Below, piece by piece: positions 57,983 to 64,000 of a DNA stretch of 64,000 bases. A model generated the notes under the pieces. The model saw only the letters and a program-made list of their open reading frames with translations, made no database searches and was not told the DNA's origin. Position numbers and translations under genes: made by a program. The first letter of the stretch is position 1. Each line of letters begins with the position of its first letter. The DNA is from Apostichopus japonicus (taxonomy: Eukaryota; Echinodermata; Holothuroidea; Aspidochirotida; Stichopodidae): positions 31,688,398 to 31,752,397 of the forward strand of contig NC_092577.1 of NCBI RefSeq assembly GCF_037975245.1, written 5' to 3'.

Positions 57983-58709
57983 ATGGCCGCCAACGGAACG
58001 TCGGCGATGAACGACAGCAATAACGCCAGTTCCTCTACTCAGTCCGTGGAGGACTCGCCGCCTAAGTACGACAGCATGCCGCAGACCGAGCAGAAAACCA
58101 CCACAAAGAACTCTGTCCCTGCGGAGAGCGAAAGCATCACAGACTTCGAGGGAGAAGACGTCGAGTGCGGTTGGGGAGGCCTGAGGCCGCGGATGCTGCA
58201 GTGTTTCAACCGTCCCCCCTGGTTTCTCTTTTTCTTGTGTCTTTTCGCCGTCACCCAGGGCATCACGGTGAACGGTCTGGTCTACGTTGTCACGACCACG
58301 CTGGAGAGGCGATTCCAACTGCCGAGCACGAAAAGCGGTTCCATCTCCAGCGCGTACGACTTTTCGGTGATGGTGGTCATCATCTTCGTGACGTACTTTG
58401 GAGAGAACCGTCACAAGCCGAAGCTGTTGGCCATCGGCGCTTTCATATTTGCCTTGGGATCGCTGGTCTTCAGTTTACCGCACTATCTGACCGACTTTCA
58501 TGACATTTCGTCGGGCGAGTTTGAATTCTGCAGTGCGGACAGGGAAGCAAAGGATGCGTGCCAGAGTACGGAGGCCGGGCTCTCTCATTTCTTTTGGGTG
58601 TTTGTGCTTGCCCAGTTCTTGCACGGGCTGGGCGCGGCCCCCCTCTACACCCTCGGAGTGACGTACATTGACGAAAACGTTAGACCAAAGCTGACGGGCC
58701 TGTATATCG
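57983..58709 (+). CDS. SLCO exon 1 (coding part)
   Basis: Codes for residues 1-242 plus one base; donor TATATCG|GTGAGT. It is clearly more GC-rich and CpG-rich than its surroundings, and the shadow frames on both strands (57911-58414, 58039-58266, 58165-58503) result from this composition. Reading past 58709 into the intron adds false residues (GELKVV...). Confidence 0.92.
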
Positions 58710-61700
58710 GTGAGTTAAAGGTCGTCATGGTATTGCCCGGCCTCACCCTCCCCCTTAAACAAGCGTTTTAACCGCCGCACCATCTTTATTTAGGCTTTTT
58801 TTTCCCCCTGTGAGATGTGAATTGTCTCAGTTTGAGTTTTGTTCATAAAGTAGTCTGCAAAGTGTTACTTGAAAGTTACTTGAAGTAAAACCAGATGATG
58901 AACACTCAAGCTAATGAACCATTATACTGTGCGTTTATGCAAAAGTTACAAAATATTGAGTCAAAGGGGGCACTCTTTCAAATGTGTTACATTCAGTGGC
59001 GTCGCCAGACATTTTAATCTTGGGGGGCACAAGGGGGGGCACAACACTTTATTAGGGGGGCATTTATTTTTGAATGCCGTCCTGGAGGGGAATTTTGATT
59101 AATTTAGGGTCCTTACATGCAATCTGGTGCTATATTTTGCAACTTGAAGTAACTTTATGTTCGAGAATTTTCGGGCTTAGTCTGTCCGATATTCATGTTT
59201 TTAATTGAGGCAGTTAAAGTTTCTTGCTTGATTAAAATTTTTAACACTACAAATCGCATCTGGGGGGCACGATTTTTGTGGGGGAGGGCATTTGCCCCCC
59301 CAGGCCACCCCCTAGCGACGCCAATGGTTACATTTCAATTGCCAATTCTAAACTTGACAGAATAATAATCTAAATCTAAATAATAATCTAATCAAAGTTT
59401 TGCATGAAGTTAGTTCCCAGTTTATAATTGTTTGTTGAACAATCATCGTTAACGTTCGTCAGTATACCCTTCAGGATTTTCCTAAACTTAATTTATATGA
59501 AAAATAATTTCTGTATAATTTCCCAATCCAGATGAAAATGGCCTACAGCCGAGAAAGTGTAGATATATTGAACCAGCAGGCCATCATTTGAAGTCATAAT
59601 CCAAAAGTTATGACATTTAACTTCTCCCAGGCTATTAGAATCCTGTCAAATTTGGTTAATTTTTATCTTCCAAATTGCATGGTCTGTTTTAAAGGGGGTG
59701 CATGGTTGCTGATGAGTTTGTATTTAATTGGTTTGTAACTCATGTGGCAGGACGTTCACAAAGTTATCGAGAGAATATAATACCGTATTCCAAAAGAGCA
59801 CTGTCCTCACTTTGCTTTCTCTCTACCCTGTCCCCACACATCCTTGGCACTCTCGCTTTGCTGTGGCCCGAGGTGACCTGGTAAAGTTTTAGATATCGTC
59901 CGATTCCTGTGGCTTGCGAGATGTAGTCCACGTACCTGTCTCCTCGTCATATTTTCGTTGCATATCTTTTACTCCAAGTGAGCACAACACTTCCCCGCCC
60001 CCCACACCCCAGACACTGACATTTTACGGTATTGTATTACGGTACCGTACTCACCTGTAATCAGGCAGTTCGCCCTCAGGGATTTGTATTCTTATTTATA
60101 AGTCTGCTGCCATCCATTTGAATCAAGTATATCAGGCATGAGCTTTTTCCGCGACTTCGCGAAATATCCCTGATTTCTTTTCTACCTCGGGGACAAAAAC
60201 TATTATCCTAACACACTGTAGCATACGCAAACTGCAGCCTATACCTTTAGATTGAGGATCAAGTACCCAAATAAATGACTTGGTCAAACTGCGGGAAAGT
60301 TTGAAAATAAGTTTGAAATCAAACCTAATGCAAAATTCTATATACAGTATATGTGTGCAAAAAGCGTATCTTGCTACACACATGTGAAGATGTACTACAT
60401 ACTAGCAGCTTTTCTAAACGGGATGCATCTAGTATATATGATACGAAGCAAAGAGCTCGAATCTGAAAGCCTTGAAAACTTCTCCGCAGAGTTTGAACAC
60501 AAAATTTCTCTAGATCTGGGTGGGCAATCTACCGCCCGCGGGACGGCCCGCCAGTGATTTTTTTGCGGCCTGTGACATGTCTCAAGAAAAAGAAAAATCA
60601 ATCTATTTTACAACATCACAAAAAACGAGCTAGCTGCTTAGAATTTATCGGCACTAATGATGCTGTCAGGTAGGCCTATTATCCCCATTAATTATCAACT
60701 GTACTGTATTGACATTATGTTTTTCGTGAATACAGATTAAGTACACACGCCTATTGCTTGAAAGTCCTCGGAATCAAAGGTTTAAATCAACAGCAGGTCA
60801 TTGGTTAGGTACGGCCCAGTCAATTTTTCACTCCTAATATCTGGCCCATTCATTCAAAAAGGTTGCCCACCCCTGCTCTAGATCCTGAATGGCTAGATCC
60901 TGAATGCAGAGCTCCAACACACAGATTTGTACGGTGTGTCCATGTGGGGCGCTACAGTAGCTGCCCTTGGTAGATGCGGGTGTCCCTTTAAACCACATAC
61001 TGGAACAGATCTAGACCCTCCAGAGTGTTTGTGAATCTAACCACAGGATATGGGGTATTTGATCTAATAATAGTGAAATTGCCTGAAGAGGGATTTTTTT
61101 TTATCTGAACATAATTTATACCCTGGGAATGATTTAAATATGGTGGTCCTGATTGAGTAGAAATATGATCAGACTAATATATCTAGGTAAATGGACAGGC
61201 AGCGTGCAGTGTCTGTTTGCCACAGTGTTTTACATACAGTACTGTGAGTTCTATTGGAGAAGAATAGCCGTCATTAGGCTTGTTACTTCATGTAGTTAAG
61301 TACAATTTAATTATGCTTGATAATGGTTTAAAAAAAATTTAACACTTATACATGAAGGTTTACTTGTGAAAGAGAAATTTATGTAGTGTTGCAGTTTTTT
61401 TTAGTTTTTTTTTTATGAAGGTTGTAGGAGTACAGTACATTTTTGTTGTCAGCTGAAATTTTTCTGCCGACTCAGTTAAATTTTTCTGCCGACTCAGTTG
61501 CATCATCACTTATTAATTCCTGCTTATATGATATATGATAGATATAACATGATAGTAAGCATACTCTTCATTAAATGTGAATAGCTTGAAACCAAAATGG
61601 ATTGATGGAAAGATTGCTTGAACTGCATTTTCTTTAAAATTTGTTTGACAACTAAATTTGATCTCCATTGTAAGTAGCATGATAAAGCTGTATAATCAAA

Positions 61701-63034
61701 TACGATATAAACTGCATATTGTTAACAGAACAATCATTGATAATAAGTTCACAGTTGTGTATATCTCTGCTTAAATGAGGTCATTAATTAGTCAGTTATT
61801 GTACTGATTGATTTGTGAAATTAATTAATGTTGAGGAATGGATAGATAAGCTAGGATGAGGGTGGTGACCATAGAGAGGGTCATTGGGGATGGGGAGAGG
61901 GGTGGCGGAGAGGGGTGGTGGTTAGTGCAAGAATGTTACCAGTTTGTATGCTAGGTAGATCATAGTGCTTATGTATCCCGGAGACAGGCAAGTATTGTCG
62001 TTCGTAAATTACCCAGACCAAGGACTTTTGGGCTATATTTGAACTGAATCAATGTTTGTCAAATGGTCTACAGTTGGGACAGAGTTTAATATATTAGTCC
62101 GTATTGACCATAATTTAAGCAGACTTTTTTTTGTTTCTAGTTGTTATTGTCTTTATAGTACAAATCAGAAGAATAGTTTGAAACATATATATTTTTATCT
62201 TAATGGGCATTGATAGCATCTGCCTTCCCCTCCCCTCATTCTACTTTGGGAATATATTAGTGATCCCCCCATACCCATCAGCAGCGTTCTCTTTGGTGGT
62301 TGTGTGTTTTTAAAACTGGATGAATATATCCCAGTTTCTGTAAATGTTCATGAGTTTTATTTTTTGTCCTTTCTGGCTGTCCTCAGGTATTTTTAACGGA
62401 GCCTCGTTGTTGGGTCCTGCCATCGGTTATCTTCTCGGAGGGCTCCTTCTGGGCATCTACACAGACGTTAGAGTTGATATATCAGAGTAAGACAAATTTA
62501 CTTGGTTCCCCGCTTACCTGTCTCCCCACAACATTAGCACCTCATTCTACCGTCATCTCGAGTGAACATAAAATTGTAACATTGAGAACTTGTGAACAGA
62601 CGAGGGGGGGGGGGGGTTTAAAGGCTAAGAATGATCAAGGTTTAAGTTCTGTTGGCTTCAGATCATAAAATTTCTCAATATCAATATAAGCAAAAAGATG
62701 CTTTTAGCAAAACAGCTGTATTATGTGAATCCAAACCTCTTCAACCATGCAGGTGAAGATTTTGGGTTCAAAAGCTCTCCAAATCTTTTTCATATTGCTG
62801 CCTCATTGTTGTGCCATTCGTTGTCACACAGGTTAATGGAAGCTCTGCCTTATTTGGTATTAAAGGTGTCTAGGAAACTGAACCAATCCTCCTGCGAACC
62901 ATTGCTACGTAGCCTAAACGTAGGTTTATACTGTCTGGAGACCACCTGTAAAATGAGTAAGATAGGAGGAGAATGTTCTGTCTTATAGCTGAAGTATCAT
63001 ATCTGAGTTACAACTACTAGTGTTCCACTAGTCT

Positions 63035-63079
<45 letters not shown>

Positions 63080-63258
63080 GTATATATATATATATATATA
63101 TATATATACCGTATATATATATATATATATATATATAGTTGTCGGATGATCGCTCAACGCGTGAAACTCTGAGTTACAACTACTAGTCTCAACCTATAAT
63201 TCGCTCTGTCCTCCGGACATAGAGCACTCTGCGCCAAGATAGACGCCAACCAACCAGC

Positions 63259-63296
<38 letters not shown>

Positions 63297-63479
63297 ATAA
63301 CTGTGATATTTGCGTTAAAACTGACCTTCAATTTGTTTTTGTTCTTGCTGTACACAGATCAGGTATCGACCAAGATAACCCGGTATTCATTGGAGCTTGG
63401 TGGATCGGATTCCTGCTCACCTGCGCTCTCGCGCTGAGTCTAGTCCTGCCGTTTCTTGCATTTCCAAAGTCTTTACCAG
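57983..63479 (+). CDS. SLCO4A-like organic anion transporter (5' part, 3 exons)
   Basis: Exons 57983-58709, 62387-62486 and 63358-63479 (GT-AG, phases 1, 2 and 1) code for residues 1-316 of a protein that continues past the window; the family is usually 640-720 residues with 12 membrane segments. SLCO/OATP proteins carry organic anions such as steroid and thyroid hormone conjugates across the plasma membrane. Visible parts: a Ser/Thr-rich cytoplasmic N-terminus (1-78), TM1 (about 81-102, WFLFFLCLFAVTQGITVNGL), ERRFQLPSTKSGSISSAYD between TM1 and TM2 (108-126), TM2-TM3 (127-165), an extracellular loop with Cys183 and Cys193, TM4 (about 202-225), TM5 (243-266, GIFNGASLLGPAIGYLLGGL) and TM6 with GAWWIGFLL (288-296), then PKSLP (312-316). 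The N-terminal CGWG and CFNRPPWFLFFLCLF are closest by memory to SLCO4A1. The start has a strong context (AAGATGG). The Kazal-like loop lies outside the window. Confidence 0.9.
58710..58990 (+). other. SLCO intron 1, left part
   Basis: The intron runs 58710-62386 (3677 bp) and holds two hAT-type elements, family B pieces and no recognised exon. Confidence 0.8.
58994..59326 (+). mobile_element. hAT-type miniature element in SLCO intron 1
   Basis: The termini CAGTGGCGTCGCCAGACAT and CATTGGCGTCGCTAGGGGG (right, reverse strand) are flanked by the perfect 8-bp duplication GTTACATT (58986-58993 and 59327-59334). G-runs lie inside the left end and C-runs inside the right. Confidence 0.9.
59808..59950 (+). 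repeat. Family B repeat, degraded copy
   Basis: 'CTCTACCCTGTCCCCACACA', 'GGCACTCTCGCTTTGCTGTG', 'GGTGACCTGGTAAAGTTTTA' and 'CGTACCTGTCTCCTCGTC'. Confidence 0.5.
60516..60875 (+). mobile_element. hAT miniature element in SLCO intron 1
   Basis: The termini CTGGGTGGGCAATC and CAGGGGTGGGCAACC (right, reverse strand) are of the well-known CAGGGGTGGGCAA hAT type. A perfect 8-bp duplication CTCTAGAT (60508-60515 and 60876-60883) flanks it. The body is non-coding and retains GCCCGC-rich subterminal sequence. Confidence 0.92.
60884..61970. other. SLCO intron 1, right part, no exon seen
   Basis: A direct duplication of CTAGATCCTGAATG occurs at 60878-60906, and a G-rich stretch at about 61857-61922. 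Otherwise AT-rich. Confidence 0.6.
61976..62030 (-). repeat. Family B repeat, right end, degraded
   Basis: 'CCCGGAGACAGGCAAGTATT' then 'GTCGTTCGTAAATTACCCAG'. The donor-like GTAAG has become GCAAG here. Confidence 0.45.
62387..62486 (+). CDS. SLCO exon 2
   Basis: The acceptor GGCTGTCCTCAG ends at 62386 and the donor TCAGA|GTAAGA follows 62486. It codes for the rest of Gly243 to Ser275 plus two bases, covering TM5 (IFNGASLLGPAIGYLLGGLL) and the IYTDV motif typical of the family. Confidence 0.93.
62497..62560 (+). repeat. Family B repeat, left end
   Basis: 'TTTACTTGGTTCCCCGCTTA', 'CCTGTCTCCCCACAACATTA' and 'GCACCTCATTCTACCGTC'. It begins 11 bases after the end of SLCO exon 2, within the 5' splice-site neighbourhood. 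Confidence 0.7.
63039..63137. repeat. (AT)n microsatellite with ACCGT interruptions
   Basis: Long alternating AT interrupted twice by ACCGT (63077-63081 and 63109-63113). It lies in SLCO intron 2 (62487-63357). Confidence 0.95.
63259..63296. repeat. (AT)n(GT)n microsatellite
   Basis: About 29 bases of AT followed by a short GT run, some 60 bases upstream of the SLCO exon 3 acceptor. Confidence 0.92.
63358..63479 (+). CDS. SLCO exon 3
   Basis: The acceptor CTGTACACAG ends at 63357 and the donor CCAG|GTAAAC follows 63479. It codes for Glu276 to Pro316 plus one base and contains the superfamily signature region DNPVFIGAWWIGFLL (282-296) and the end of TM6, PFLAFPKSLP. Confidence 0.95.
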
Positions 63480-64000
63480 GTAAACAGCACAGTATATATA
63501 CTCCATCCCCGATTGCAATGTGTGCCAAGGAGACAGTTTCTGTGAAAGGTTGCTTCTGTTTAACGGGTTGTGTGTGTGGAAGCAGGGGAAATATACTGTT
63601 GTATGTTTTCCCCTGTTGGTGTGCAAAAGTACCATGCGGGTTGCCCTTGATTAGTAAAGGGATAATTGAAGGGTTTCTGGAATGAATTGCTAAATGTTAT
63701 GATATATGTTATGGTGAGTGCTGGTTGCTCAACCTGGAACCTCAAATTTCATTCCTGTTATTTATTTCAAGGAGTTATTTAGTGTTTTGTATAGCAATGT
63801 TTTAAGGTTCTGTATTTGGTCTCTTATATTGTACAACGGTTCCTGTGTATGAAAACTGCAGTTGTGTTTGCATTTTGATCATTTTCCATAACATTTTGTA
63901 ATGAGATAAGTATCTATTGTTTTCAAAGGAAGGTATAATAAAAAAAAGGTATGACAGCTTATAGCAGATGTGTGACCAAACTTATTCACTGAAGTCATTG
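63480..64000 (+). other. SLCO intron 3, incomplete
   Basis: No further exon is seen before the window ends; the remaining half of the transporter should lie to the right. Confidence 0.75.

Noticed and set aside
57911-58414. 167-codon reverse frame and other long frames opposite SLCO exon 1
   Set aside because: They are shadows of the GC-rich SLCO exon; only the + frame shows a protein family and splice sites.
58710-58771. SLCO frame continuing past the donor to a stop at 58771
   Set aside because: The frame beyond 58709 is intron; residues continue in family order at 62387.
62698-62988. 96-codon frame in SLCO intron 2
   Set aside because: It lies between well-defined exons 2 and 3 and has no SLCO or other family similarity.

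Overview
This is animal nuclear DNA, about 63% A+T by eye. Two genes can be recognised. Both are on the + strand and intron-containing, and about 45 kb without a recognisable gene separates them. The proteins, the LINE tails and the dense miniature transposons suggest a marine deuterostome invertebrate, most likely an echinoderm. The 645-1005/12403-12778 repeat resembles one I associate with sea cucumbers; that is recollection and was not checked.

Layout. Positions 1-7.6 kb hold a LINE 3' tail, a TTAA-flanked miniature element, relics of hAT-type elements, a tRNA-like sequence and a (TAG)n microsatellite. Positions 7.7-12.4 kb hold a complete four-exon gene for an MBLAC1-type metallo-beta-lactamase-fold hydrolase (207 residues, all zinc-ligand motifs present) with a poly(A) signal. 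Each of its three introns contains different transposon debris. Positions 12.4-57.8 kb are a repeat landscape: hAT-type miniature elements with intact 8-bp target duplications, at least 15 copies of a fold-back family whose end carries a consensus splice donor, several two- or three-unit tandem arrays, long hairpins, a cluster of TAATC sites, and tRNA-derived relics. Positions 58.0-64 kb hold the first three coding exons (316 residues) of an organic-anion-transporter (SLCO/OATP) gene, closest by eye to SLCO4A, which runs off the right edge.

The least explained item is a pair of exon-like segments, 37609-37717 and 57796-57901. Their reading frames join in phase across 20 kb to give 72 open codons ending at another good splice donor. 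They could belong to an unrecognised gene or to the SLCO 5' leader. Two copies of a repeat with a hammerhead-ribozyme-like core (46547-46585 and 57170-57207) are also worth testing.

The two genes have no evident functional link. MBLAC1-type proteins are soluble metal-dependent hydrolases; SLCO proteins are plasma-membrane transporters. All similarity calls come from reading the sequence; no database search was possible.
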